Assembly (NCBI GenBank): GCA_051954955.1
Contig: JBQCHF010000192.1
Span: 9,120 to 73,119, forward strand
Reading direction: 5' to 3'
Source of the DNA: JBQCHF01 sp051954955
GTDB taxonomy: Bacteria > Actinomycetota > Actinomycetes > Motilibacterales > Motilibacteraceae
DNA length: 64,000 nt
Shown: in pieces, positions 1 through 8,161 of the stretch
How positions within the stretch are numbered: position 1 is the first letter of the stretch
How the letters are laid out: the number at the start of each line of letters is the position of its first letter
Position numbers and translations under genes: made by a program
Notes under the pieces: generated by a model
What the model was told of the DNA's origin: nothing
Databases searched by the model: none
Seen by the model: the letters and a program-made list of their open reading frames with translations, nothing else

Positions 1-871
1 CCCGCTCGATGATCCCCAGGTAGCGCTCCTGTCGGTAGGAGCGGCGCATCGCCTTGAGCACCGCGTCCGAGCCGGACTGCAGCGGCATGTGCAGCTGGTG
101 CATCACGTTGGGCGTCTGCGCCATCGCCTCGATGACGTCGTCGGTGAAGTCCTTGGGGTGCGGGCTGGTGAACCGCACCCGCTCCAGCCCCTCGACCTCC
201 CCGCACGCGCGCAGCAGCTTGCCGAAGGCGTAGCGGTCGCCGAGCTCGACGCCGTAGGCGTTCACGTTCTGCCCGAGCAGCGTCACCTCGAGCACGCCCT
301 CGGCCACCAGCGCCTCGACCTCGGCCAGGATCTCGCCCGGCCGGCGGTCCTTCTCCTTGCCACGCAAGGCAGGAACGATGCAGAACGTGCAGGTGTTGTT
401 GCAGCCCACGCTCACCGACACCCAGGCGGCGTAGGGCGACTCGCGGCGGGTGGGCAGCGTGGAGGGGAAGACCTCGAGCGACTCGACGATCTCCACCTGC
501 GCCTCGGCCTGCACCCGCGCGCGCTCGAGCAGCACCGGCAGCGAGCCGATGTTGTGGGTGCCGAACACGACATCGACCCACGGCGCCTTGCGCACGATCT
601 CGCCGCGGTCCTTCTGCGCCAGGCAGCCGCCCACGGCGATCTGCATGCCCGGCCGGCCCGCCTTCACCGGCGCGAGGTGCCCGAGGTTGCCGTAGAGCTT
701 GTTGTCGGCGTTCTCGCGCACCGCGCAGGTGTTGAGCACGACGACGTCGGCCGGCTCGTCACCGGACGCGCGGACGTAGCCCGCGTCCTCCAGCAGCCCG
801 GACAGCCGCTCGGAGTCGTGGACGTTCATCTGGCACCCGTAGGTGCGGACCTCGTACGTGCGCGCGCTCAT
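1..871 (-). CDS. miaB: tRNA-2-methylthio-N6-dimethylallyladenosine synthase, 5' part (runs off the left edge)
   Basis: Radical-SAM methylthiotransferase that adds the 2-methylthio group to i6A37 in tRNAs reading UNN codons. About 290 N-terminal residues lie in the window. The N-terminal UPF0004 domain carries Cys13, Cys49 and Cys83, which should hold the auxiliary [4Fe-4S] cluster. The radical-SAM motif CNNTCTFC gives Cys157, Cys161 and Cys164, followed by IVPALRGKEKDR, which is typical of MiaB rather than RimO. The ATG at 871 gives the family's usual N-terminus (MSARTYEVRTYGCQMN). The C-terminal radical-SAM half and TRAM domain are outside the window. A second methylthiotransferase, rimO, lies at 26219-27775. 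Confidence 0.95.
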   Translation of the reverse strand, partial: MSARTYEVRTYGCQMNVHDSERLSGLLEDAGYVRASGDEPADVVVLNTCAVRENADNKLYGNLGHLAPVKAGRPGMQIAVGGCLAQKDRGEIVRKAPWVDVVFGTHNIGSLPVLLERARVQAEAQVEIVESLEVFPSTLPTRRESPYAAWVSVSVGCNNTCTFCIVPALRGKEKDRRPGEILAEVEALVAEGVLEVTLLGQNVNAYGVELGDRYAFGKLLRACGEVEGLERVRFTSPHPKDFTDDVIEAMAQTPNVMHQLHMPLQSGSDAVLKAMRRSYRQERYLGIIER

Positions 872-1003
872 GACCGGTCAAGGGTACGCGGCAGCGGCCC
901 TCCCGCCGTGCGAGCGTCATCAGGATGCAGAGCGTACGAGTCGGTATCGTCTGGCGCGGGAGGGCCGGCGGGGGCCGGCCTGTCCGGAGTGGGGGTCACG
1001 CTC

Positions 1004-1198
1004 ATGCAGGTCCAGTCGCAGCCGCACCGCAGCCCGGCCCAGGTCGTGCTGCTGGTCATCGCGGCCGTGGTCGCCGCGGTCAACATGCTGCTGCCGAGCC
1101 AGTTGGCGCACCCGGTCAACCTGGTGCTGCTCGCCGTCCTGGCCGTCGCCGCGACGGTGCTCGTGCGCCGACGGCTCGGTGGTTCCCAGCGCAGGTAG
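1004..1198 (+). CDS. Small two-helix membrane protein, unknown function
   Basis: A 64-residue product starting at ATG 1004. Two hydrophobic stretches (roughly residues 12-30 and 37-53, AQVVLLVIAAVVAAVNMLL and VNLVLLAVLAVAATVLV) are joined by a short polar turn, and the C-terminus is Arg-rich (VRRRLGGSQRR), suggesting an inner-membrane hairpin with a cytoplasmic tail. It is divergent from miaB and 67 bp upstream of the TAXI lipoprotein gene on the same strand. I do not recognise a family. Hydrophobicity and codon use support a real gene, but the start could be a little upstream. Confidence 0.55.
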   Translation: MQVQSQPHRSPAQVVLLVIAAVVAAVNMLLPSQLAHPVNLVLLAVLAVAATVLVRRRLGGSQRR

Positions 1199-1265
1199 CC
1201 GCGCGCGACCCCTACCGTGTGAGCACCCCCAGCGCTCTGCCGGGTGGAGGCGAAGCGGAGGCACG

Positions 1266-2237
1266 GTGAGGGAAGGCAGTCGGGCACGCGCTGTCGTGCT
1301 CCTGCTCCTCGCCCTGCTGGCGGCCGCCGCGCTCACCGCCGGCTGCTCGAGCGGGGGGCCGACCTACGCCCCGGGCGCGGTCACCCTGGCCACCGGCGGC
1401 ACCCGCGGCGTCTACTACGCCTTCGGCTCCGAGGTCGGCGCGGTGGCCGGACGGCGGCTGCCCGGGGCACCGGTCACGGTGCTGCCCACCAGCGGCAGCG
1501 TGGAGAACCTGCGCCGGGCGGCGGCCGCGCCGCGGATCTTCGCCTTCTCCGCGCTGGACGCGGCCACCGACGCGGTGCAGGGCACCGGCCCGTTCACCAC
1601 CCCGCTGCGGGTGGCCGCGGTCGCCCGCGTCTACGACGACTACTTCCACGTGGTCGTGCCGGCCAGCTCAGGGCTGCGCGCGCTGGCGGACCTGGCCGGG
1701 CACCGGGTGTCACTGGGCGCGCCCGGCTCAGGGACCGCGCTCATCGCCCAGCGGGTGCTGTCCACCGCCGGGATCGACCCGCGGCGGGTCACCGACCTCG
1801 GGCTCGGCATCGACGAGAGCATCGACGCCCTGGCCGAAGGCCGGATCGACGCCTTCTTCTGGTCCGGCGGTGTGCCCACGGCGGGCATCGCGGACCTCGC
1901 CGCGCGGCTGCCGCTGCGCCTGCTGCCGCTGGGCGACCTGGCCGGTCAGATGCGCGAGCGCTACGGCACCTCCTACCGCGCGGCCACCCTGCCCGCCGAC
2001 CCCTACGGGCTGGACAGCCCGGTCGACACCCTGGCCGTGCCCAACCTGATCGTCACCAGCGTGGACACCGACCCGGCCCTGGTGGAGGCCTTCACCCGGC
2101 TGCTGTTCGAGGGCCGTGCCGAGATCGCCCGCACGGTGCCGCTGGCCGGCGCCCTGGACCGGCGCTCGGCCATCTTCACCTCGCCGGTGCCGCTGCACCC
2201 CGGTGCGCTCGCCTGGTACCGCGCCACCCAGTCCTGA
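1266..2237 (+). CDS. TAXI family TRAP transporter solute-binding lipoprotein
   Basis: Extracytoplasmic solute receptor of the TRAP-associated extracytoplasmic immunogenic (TAXI) type, 323 residues from a GTG start. The lipobox LTAGC puts the lipid-modified cysteine at residue 27. The mature part begins with the hallmark VTLATGGTRGVYYAFGSEVG, followed by PTSGSVENLRR and by DYFHVVVPASSGLRALADLAGHRVSLGAPGSGT, as in other TAXI receptors. TAXI receptors normally feed a fused membrane permease, but none is encoded nearby. Instead the gene converges on a sensor kinase/response regulator pair, ending 46 bp from it. The ligand cannot be read from the sequence; known TAXI ligands are small organic acids or amino acids. 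Confidence 0.9.
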   Translation: MREGSRARAVVLLLLALLAAAALTAGCSSGGPTYAPGAVTLATGGTRGVYYAFGSEVGAVAGRRLPGAPVTVLPTSGSVENLRRAAAAPRIFAFSALDAATDAVQGTGPFTTPLRVAAVARVYDDYFHVVVPASSGLRALADLAGHRVSLGAPGSGTALIAQRVLSTAGIDPRRVTDLGLGIDESIDALAEGRIDAFFWSGGVPTAGIADLAARLPLRLLPLGDLAGQMRERYGTSYRAATLPADPYGLDSPVDTLAVPNLIVTSVDTDPALVEAFTRLLFEGRAEIARTVPLAGALDRRSAIFTSPVPLHPGALAWYRATQS

Positions 2238-2283
2238 CCGCTCCCCCGCGCCGGCGCCTGCAGGGCCAGCGGCGCTGGACCGG

Positions 2284-3717
2284 TCAGCGGGCGCGCGCGC
2301 CCAGCCGACCGCGGCCGGACCCGGCGGGTGCGGAGACGGCGGTCGACGCGGCCGGGACCTCCAGGCGCACGAGCAGCCCGCGGGGCGCCCCGTGCCCGGC
2401 GCGCAGCGTGCCGCCGTGCGCAGCCAGCAGGGAGCGGGCGACGGCCAGGCCCAGGCCGCTGCCGGGCACGTTGGCGTGCCGCGGGCTGCGCCAGAACCGG
2501 TCCCCCACCCGCTCGAGCTCGTCGTCGGCCAGGCCCGGGCCGTCGTCGGCGACCACGAGCACCGCCCGATCCCCCTCGCGCCGGGCGGACAGCCGCACCT
2601 GCCCACCCGGCGGGGTGAACTTCACCGCGTTGTCCACCACCGCGTCCAGGGCGCTGGACAGCCCCACCGGGTCGGCCAGCCCGACGACGCCGGTGGCCGG
2701 CTCGCGGACCAGCACCACTTCGCGGCGCTCGGCCACCGGTGCCCAGGCCGCGGCCCGGTCGGCCAGCAGCGCGTCGACGTCGACCGGCAGCGGGGTGCTC
2801 GCGGCGTGCTCGGCGCGGGCGAGCTCGAGCAGCTCGTCGAGCACCCGGGCCAGCCGCTGCCCCTCGGCGCGCACGGCGTCCAGCTGCTGCTCGGAGCCCG
2901 GGGGCAGCGTGAGCGCCACCTCCTCCAGCCGGAGCAGCAGCGCCCCCAGGGGGTTGCGCAGCTGGTGCGAGGCGTCGGCCACGAACGCGGCCTGCTGGGC
3001 CAGCAGGGCCTCCACGCTGCCGGCCATCTCGTTGAAGGCCAGGGCGAGGTTGCGCAGCTCCGGCGGACCGTCGGTGGCGACCACGCGGGTGCTCAGCCGG
3101 CCGGTGGAGACCGCGTGGGTGGCCTGGTCGAGCTGGGAGACCGGGCGCAGGACCCAGCGCGCCATCCGACCGGCCAGCCAGGCGGACCCGACGAGCAGGG
3201 CCAGGGCGGCGAGCACCAGCAGCGCCCAGGTGGCGGTGGCCCGCAGCGCCAGCGCGCGGGTCGGCGAGGCGGTCACCAGCACCCCGGTCACGTCGCCGCC
3301 GCGCACCACCGGCTCGGCCACCACCAGCGGCCGGGTGTCCCACGGGGCGCGGGCGGCGGGAGGGTCGCCGCGCCGGCCGGTGCGGGCGACGTCGACCCGC
3401 TGGCGCGCCGCGCTGCCGGGCGGGCCCAGGTCCGGCGGGCGCGCCGAGGAGACGACCGACTGGCCGTTGCGGTCCAGCAGCTGGGCGGCGATGCCGTAGA
3501 CGTCCTCGTAGCGCTGCAGGTCGGCGCGCAGCGCCACCAGGTCGGCCGGGGTGCCCGCACGCCCGGCCACCGAGGCCAGCCGGGTGGCATCGCCCAGCCG
3601 GTCCAGGTAGACCCGCTGCTGGGCGGCGCTGGTGAGGGTGAGCCCGAGCGGGACCACCAGCGCCACCAGCACGGTGGCGAGCAGCCCCAGCAGCAGGCCG
3701 GCCAGGCGGGTGCGCAC
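2284..3717 (-). CDS. Membrane sensor histidine kinase
   Basis: A 477-residue HAMP-type histidine kinase. TM1 is about residues 5-29, an extracytoplasmic sensor region about 30-160, TM2 about 161-183, and HAMP about 184-236. The dimerisation/phosphoacceptor box is DASHQLRNPLG with His251. The ATPase domain shows the N box (DAVVDNAVKFTPPGG), G1 (VADDGPGL), F box (DRFWRS) and G2 (GSGLGLAVA). It lies 12 bp downstream of its response regulator, in the same transcriptional unit. The layout resembles TctE-like kinases that sense together with a periplasmic binding protein. With the TAXI receptor next door, that is a plausible but unproven role. Confidence 0.93.
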   Translation of the reverse strand: MRTRLAGLLLGLLATVLVALVVPLGLTLTSAAQQRVYLDRLGDATRLASVAGRAGTPADLVALRADLQRYEDVYGIAAQLLDRNGQSVVSSARPPDLGPPGSAARQRVDVARTGRRGDPPAARAPWDTRPLVVAEPVVRGGDVTGVLVTASPTRALALRATATWALLVLAALALLVGSAWLAGRMARWVLRPVSQLDQATHAVSTGRLSTRVVATDGPPELRNLALAFNEMAGSVEALLAQQAAFVADASHQLRNPLGALLLRLEEVALTLPPGSEQQLDAVRAEGQRLARVLDELLELARAEHAASTPLPVDVDALLADRAAAWAPVAERREVVLVREPATGVVGLADPVGLSSALDAVVDNAVKFTPPGGQVRLSARREGDRAVLVVADDGPGLADDELERVGDRFWRSPRHANVPGSGLGLAVARSLLAAHGGTLRAGHGAPRGLLVRLEVPAASTAVSAPAGSGRGRLGARAR

Positions 3718-3729
3718 GACGTCCCCCGG

Positions 3730-4446
3730 TCAGCCGGCGAGCCGGTAGCCGACGCCGCGGACCGTCTCCACGACGTCGGGCCGGCCCAGCTTGGCCCGCA
3801 GCGAGGCCACGTGGACCTCGAGGGTGCGGTGGGTGTCGCGCCAGGTGCCCTGCCAGACCTGCGCGCAGATCTGCTCGCGCCGCACCACCGCGCCGCCTGC
3901 CGCGGCGAGCATGGCCAGCAGGTCGAACTCCTTGGGTGACAGGAGGATCTGCTTGCCGGAGCCCTCCGCTCCCTGCCCCTCGGGTCCGGCCGCCTCCGGG
4001 GAGGAGCCCAGCACGTCGTGCACGGTGCGGGCCCCCTCGTCCACCCGCAGCCCGGCCACCTCGTGCACCTGCGGCCCCTCCGCGGCGCGCTCCCGGCGCA
4101 TGCGGCGGGACAGCGCGGTGATCCGCGCCACCAGCTCGCGCACGTCGTAGGGCTTCACCAGGTAGTCGTCGGCGCCCACGGTGAGCCCGTGCAGGCGCGA
4201 GGGCAGGTCGCCCCGCGCGGTGGTGACGATGACCGGCAGGTCGTGCTCGCGCTGCAGCGAGGTCATGAGGGCGATGCCGTCGCCGTCGGGCAGCCCGAGG
4301 TCGAGCAGCACGACGTCGGCGGCCACCGCCGCGCGGCGGGCCTCGGCGCAGGTGCGGGCCCGGACCACGTCGAACTTGTGGTGCCGCAGGATCGCGCACA
4401 GGGGCGCGCCGACGCTGTCGTCGTCCTCGACCACCAGCAGCCGCAC
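3730..4446 (-). CDS. OmpR-family response regulator
   Basis: Receiver plus winged-helix regulator, 238 residues. Acidic pocket Glu7-Asp8-Asp9, phosphoacceptor Asp49 (VVLLDLGLPDGDG), switch residue in VTTARGD and conserved Lys in YLVKPYDVREL. The C-terminal wHTH contains SPKEFDLLAML and ends VRGVGYRLAG. I chose the GTG at 4446 because GGAGG sits 5 bases before it; the GTG at 4452 overlaps that site. A Gly/Ser/Glu-rich insertion of about 30 residues (around HDVLGSSPEAAGPEGQGAEG) separates the receiver from the DNA-binding core and is longer than usual. It is cotranscribed with the kinase that follows. Confidence 0.93.
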   Translation of the reverse strand: MRLLVVEDDDSVGAPLCAILRHHKFDVVRARTCAEARRAAVAADVVLLDLGLPDGDGIALMTSLQREHDLPVIVTTARGDLPSRLHGLTVGADDYLVKPYDVRELVARITALSRRMRRERAAEGPQVHEVAGLRVDEGARTVHDVLGSSPEAAGPEGQGAEGSGKQILLSPKEFDLLAMLAAAGGAVVRREQICAQVWQGTWRDTHRTLEVHVASLRAKLGRPDVVETVRGVGYRLAG

Positions 4447-4701
4447 GCCCACCTCCGCACGATGAGAGCCGCTCCCACCGGCCGCGACTATGGCAGCACA
4501 CCGCGGCAACCGGCCACCGGAGCGTCACCGGGTCGCAACCTCAAGGTTCCCTCAGGACGTCTTCAGCGGCCCGGCCGCGCCCACCTAGCGTCCGCGGCAC
4601 GCCACCGGCCCGACCGGGAGCGGACAGGCACCACCGATCGTCCGAGCCGCACCCGCCATCCACCTCGACATCCACCCTGACCGACCCAGGAGGGCCCGCC
4701 C

Positions 4702-5475
4702 GTGGAGCTGCGCGCACCGCACGACCGTCACGTGCCCGGCGACCCGCTGGTCGTCCTGGACCACGTCGACAAGCACTTCGGGCCGCTGCACGTGCTGCGC
4801 CAGGTCGACCTGTCGATCGGGCGCGGCGAGGTCGTCGTGGTGGTCGGCCCGTCCGGGTCGGGCAAGTCGACCCTGTGCCGGACCATCAACCGGCTCGAGA
4901 CCATCGACGGCGGCACGATCACGGTGGACGGCGAGCCGCTGCCGCAGGAGGGCAAGGCGCTGGCCCGCCTGCGCGCCGACGTCGGCATGGTCTTCCAGTC
5001 CTTCAACCTCTTCGCGCACCGGACGGTGCTGGAGAACGTGATGCTCGGGCCGGTGAAGGTGCGCGGCCGCTCCCGCGACGACGCCGAGCGGCGGGCCCGG
5101 GCGCTGCTGGAGCGGGTCGGCGTCGGCGACCAGGCCGACAAGCACCCGGCGCAGCTGTCCGGCGGGCAGCAGCAGCGGGTGGCGATCGCCCGGGCGCTGG
5201 CCATGGACCCCAAGGTGATCCTGTTCGACGAGCCGACCTCGGCGCTGGACCCGGAGATGGTCAACGAGGTCCTCGACGTCATGACCTCCCTCGCCCGCGA
5301 GGGCATGACCATGGTGGTCGTCACCCACGAGATGGGCTTCGCCCGGCGGGCCGCCCACCGGGTGGTGTTCATGGCCGACGGCGCGATCGTCGAGCAGGCC
5401 GAGCCGGACGAGTTCTTCACCAACCCGCGCTCGGAGCGGGCCCGCGACTTCCTGTCGAAGATCCTCACCCACTGA
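4702..5475 (+). CDS. gluA: Glutamate-type amino acid ABC transporter, ATP-binding protein
   Basis: ATPase of a polar amino acid importer, 257 residues. Walker A GPSGSGKST, Q-loop VFQSFNLF, signature LSGGQQQRVAIARAL and Walker B VILFDEPTSALDPE followed by the H-loop VTHEMGF are all intact. The GTG start at 4702 has AGGAGG about 10 bases upstream. First gene of the gluA-gluB-gluC-gluD unit, the gene order of the Corynebacterium glutamate uptake operon. Substrate specificity (glutamate rather than glutamine or aspartate) is inferred from the family and order only. Confidence 0.92.
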   Translation: MELRAPHDRHVPGDPLVVLDHVDKHFGPLHVLRQVDLSIGRGEVVVVVGPSGSGKSTLCRTINRLETIDGGTITVDGEPLPQEGKALARLRADVGMVFQSFNLFAHRTVLENVMLGPVKVRGRSRDDAERRARALLERVGVGDQADKHPAQLSGGQQQRVAIARALAMDPKVILFDEPTSALDPEMVNEVLDVMTSLAREGMTMVVVTHEMGFARRAAHRVVFMADGAIVEQAEPDEFFTNPRSERARDFLSKILTH

Positions 5476-5568
5476 TCGTCACCGGCCCGGGACCACCGGG
5501 CCGACGCCACTCCCGCACCTCCCCCACCTGTCCCACCTCTCGTCCGACCATCTGTAGGAGGAAATGCC

Positions 5569-6459
5569 GTGCGTGCACGACGTACCACCAGGGCCGGGAT
5601 CCTCGGCGCCGGGCTCGCGCTCGTCCTGTCCCTCGCCGCCTGCGGCGGTGGCTCCGACGCCGGCGCCACCACGGACGTCGCCAAGGACGTCTCCTTCCCC
5701 GCCGGCAGCACCATGGCCAAGCTGCACGACGCCGGCGCGGTGAAGATCGGCGTCAAGTTCGACCAGCCCGGCATCGGGTTCAAGAAGCCCGGCAGCGACA
5801 CCCCCCAGGGTTTCGACATCGAGATGGGCAAGATCGTGGCCGCCAAGCTCGGCATCGACCCGAGCAAGGTGGACTGGGTCGAGACGGTGAGCAAGAACCG
5901 CGAGCCCTTCCTGCAGAACGGCACCGTCGACTTCGTCATCGCCTCCTACTCCATCACCGACAAGCGCCGCCAGGTGGTCGGGCAGGCCGGGCCGTACTAC
6001 GTGACCGGCCAGCAGCTGCTGGTGCGCAAGGACGACAGCTCGATCAACGGCCCGGACGACCTGAAGGGCAAGAAGGTCTGCTCGGTCACCGGCTCGACCT
6101 CGATCAAGACCGTCGAGGAGAAGTACGGCGCCTCCCCGGCCCCCTTCTCCACCTACAGCGAGTGCGTGCAGCAGCTGAAGAACAAGCAGGTCGACGCGGT
6201 CACCACCGACGGCGCCATCCTGCTCGGCTACGCCGCGGAGGACCCGGACAACCTCAAGGTCGTCGGCGACGCCTTCAGCGAGGAGCGCTACGGCATCGGT
6301 TTCAAGAAGGGCGACACGGACATGTGCTCCTTCCTGAACAAGACCCTCACCGACGCCTTCGCCGACGGCTCCTGGAAGGCGGCCTTCGACAAGACGCTCG
6401 GCAAGTCCGGCGTCGCCGCCCCCACGGCCCCGACGCTCGACGCCAACTGCGGCGCCTGA
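5569..6459 (+). CDS. gluB: Glutamate-binding lipoprotein of the ABC importer
   Basis: Family 3 solute-binding protein, 296 residues from GTG with a strong AGGAGG 7 bases upstream. Lipobox LAAC places the acylated cysteine at residue 25, followed by a Gly/Ser linker. The binding domain has the SBP_bac_3 pattern (KIGVKFDQPGIGFKK, QGFDIEMGKIVAAKLGI, VDFVIASYSITDKRRQVVGQAGPYY). It should capture the amino acid outside the membrane and deliver it to GluCD. A stable stem-loop follows in the gap before gluC, which could keep this message more abundant than the permease message. Confidence 0.92.
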   Translation: MRARRTTRAGILGAGLALVLSLAACGGGSDAGATTDVAKDVSFPAGSTMAKLHDAGAVKIGVKFDQPGIGFKKPGSDTPQGFDIEMGKIVAAKLGIDPSKVDWVETVSKNREPFLQNGTVDFVIASYSITDKRRQVVGQAGPYYVTGQQLLVRKDDSSINGPDDLKGKKVCSVTGSTSIKTVEEKYGASPAPFSTYSECVQQLKNKQVDAVTTDGAILLGYAAEDPDNLKVVGDAFSEERYGIGFKKGDTDMCSFLNKTLTDAFADGSWKAAFDKTLGKSGVAAPTAPTLDANCGA

Positions 6460-6470
6460 CGCTCCCCGCT

Positions 6471-6510
6471 CGTCGCGCGGGGTGCCACACGGGGGGCGCC
6501 CCGCGCGACG
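6471..6510 (+). terminator. Intercistronic stem-loop between gluB and gluC
   Basis: A 16-bp stem (6471-6486 with 6495-6510) closed by an 8-nt loop; the only non-Watson-Crick position is a U-G pair in RNA. It lies 11 bases after the gluB stop, in the only long gap (155 bp) of the operon. No U-tract follows, so partial termination or 3'-end protection of the gluAB message is more likely than full termination. Confidence 0.6.
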
Positions 6511-6614
6511 CTGGGCCGGCGGCACCCCGCTGCCGGCGCACACTCCCGACCCGCCGTCCGGCCCGCCCTGGGCCAGCAGACGGCCCGGCACCAGGATCGA
6601 GGTGACCGACGCGC

Positions 6615-7262
6615 GTGGGCGTCCTCGTCGACAACCTGCCGCAGATCCTGCGCGGCTTCCGCACCACCCTCGAGCTGCTCCTCGTCAGCGGGGCCGTGGC
6701 GCTCGTCCTCGGCACGCTGCTCGCCGCCTGCCGGGTGGCGCCGGTCTCGACGCTGCGCGCGGTGGGCACCTCCTACGTCAACGTGTTCCGCAACATCCCG
6801 CTGGTGATCCTGTTCCTGCTCACCACGCAGGGGATCCCCGCGCTCGGGGTCAACACCTCCTTCTTCGTGCTGGCCGTGGCAGCGCTGGGCACCTACACCG
6901 CCGCGTTCGTCTGCGAGGCCGTGCGCTCGGGCATCAACGCGGTGCCGGTCGGACAGGCCGAGGCGGCCCGGGCGGTGGGCATGACCTCCGGCCAGACCCT
7001 GCGGATGATCGTGCTGCCGCAGGCGGTGCGCTCGGTGGTGCCGCCGCTGGCGAGCATCCTCATCGCGCTGACCAAGAACACCGCGATCGCCGAGGCGTTC
7101 GGCATCACCGAGGCCAGCTACCAGCTCGACAGCCTGGTCCGCGACCAGCCGCAGGCGCTGTGGTGGCTGTTCCTCGGCATCTCGGCCGGCTACGTGATCA
7201 TCGTCTTCTTCCTCAGCGCCACCTCGCAGGTGCTCGAACGACGGCTGGTGGTGCTGCGATGA
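6615..7262 (+). CDS. gluC: Glutamate ABC transporter permease 1
   Basis: HisM-type inner-membrane permease, 215 residues from a GTG start. Hydrophobic segments alternate with the conserved coupling loop EAARAVGMTSGQTLRMIVLPQAVR, which docks onto GluA. VFRNIPLVILFL is the family motif near the start of the core. It overlaps gluD by 4 bases (ATGA), so the two permease subunits are probably made in equal amounts and form a heterodimer. Confidence 0.9.
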   Translation: MGVLVDNLPQILRGFRTTLELLLVSGAVALVLGTLLAACRVAPVSTLRAVGTSYVNVFRNIPLVILFLLTTQGIPALGVNTSFFVLAVAALGTYTAAFVCEAVRSGINAVPVGQAEAARAVGMTSGQTLRMIVLPQAVRSVVPPLASILIALTKNTAIAEAFGITEASYQLDSLVRDQPQALWWLFLGISAGYVIIVFFLSATSQVLERRLVVLR

Positions 7263-8161
7263 GCGCAACCGGACGCGCCAGCGTCCTGCACGACGCCCCC
7301 GGGCCGCTGACGATCCGGCGGCACCGGACCATCGGCGCGGCCAGCACCGCCGTGGTCGCGCTGCTCGCGGCCGGGCTGCTGGTGGTGCTCGGCCAGCGCG
7401 GCCAGCTCGCCGCCGACCGCTGGGACTTCCTGCAGGATCCCGACACCTGGAAGGCGCTGGGCAAGGGGCTGCTGGCCACCATCCAGGTGGCCGTCGTGGC
7501 GGTGGCCGTGGCGCTGCTCGTGGGCGCGGTGCTCGCCGCCCTGCGCCTGTCCGAGCGGTGGTGGCTACGCCGCCCGGCGGCGGCCTTCGTCGAGTTCTTC
7601 CGCGCCGTGCCGCTGGTGCTCCTGATCCTGTTCCTGTTCCTGGGCTTCGGGAACGACCTGGGCCGCTTCTGGTCCCTGGTCATCGGGCTGGTCCTCTACA
7701 ACGGCAGCGTGCTGGCCGAGATCTTCCGCGCCGGTGTGCTGGCTGTGCCGCGGGGGCAGTCCGAGGCCGCGCTGGCCATCGGGCTGACCCGCGGGCAGGT
7801 GCTGCGCCTGGTGCTCATGCCGCAGGCGGTGCGGCTGATGCTGCCGGCGCTCGTCAGCCAGAGCGTCGTGGCCCTCAAGGACAGCGCGCTCGGGCTGGTC
7901 ATCGGCTACCAGGAGCTGGCCCGCACCAGCCAGCTGCTGTTCGTCTACTACAACAACCCGCTGCAGGTCGGCCTGGTCGCGGCGGCCATCTACGTCGCGG
8001 TCAACTACACGCTCTCCAAGATCGCCTACGTGCTGGACGCCCGCAGCGGCGCCCGCCGCTCGGGGGGCTCCGCCGCCCCGCAGCTGGTCTCGCTCGCCGA
8101 GGAGGGGGCGCTGAGCGAGGCGGGCGAGGTCACCGGCCTGCCGGCCGGGGAGCGGGGGTGA
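7259..8161 (+). CDS. gluD: Glutamate ABC transporter permease 2
   Basis: Second HisM-type permease, 300 residues, ATG at 7259 inside the gluC stop. About 55 extra N-terminal residues precede the core, with one additional hydrophobic helix (TAVVALLAAGLLVVLG), as usual for GluD. FFRAVPLVLLILFLFLGFG and the coupling loop SEAALAIGLTRGQVLRLVLMPQAVR mark the family. Its TGA overlaps the GTG of the next gene, so the unknown gene at 8158 is coupled to the transporter. Confidence 0.9.
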   Translation: MSATGRASVLHDAPGPLTIRRHRTIGAASTAVVALLAAGLLVVLGQRGQLAADRWDFLQDPDTWKALGKGLLATIQVAVVAVAVALLVGAVLAALRLSERWWLRRPAAAFVEFFRAVPLVLLILFLFLGFGNDLGRFWSLVIGLVLYNGSVLAEIFRAGVLAVPRGQSEAALAIGLTRGQVLRLVLMPQAVRLMLPALVSQSVVALKDSALGLVIGYQELARTSQLLFVYYNNPLQVGLVAAAIYVAVNYTLSKIAYVLDARSGARRSGGSAAPQLVSLAEEGALSEAGEVTGLPAGERG

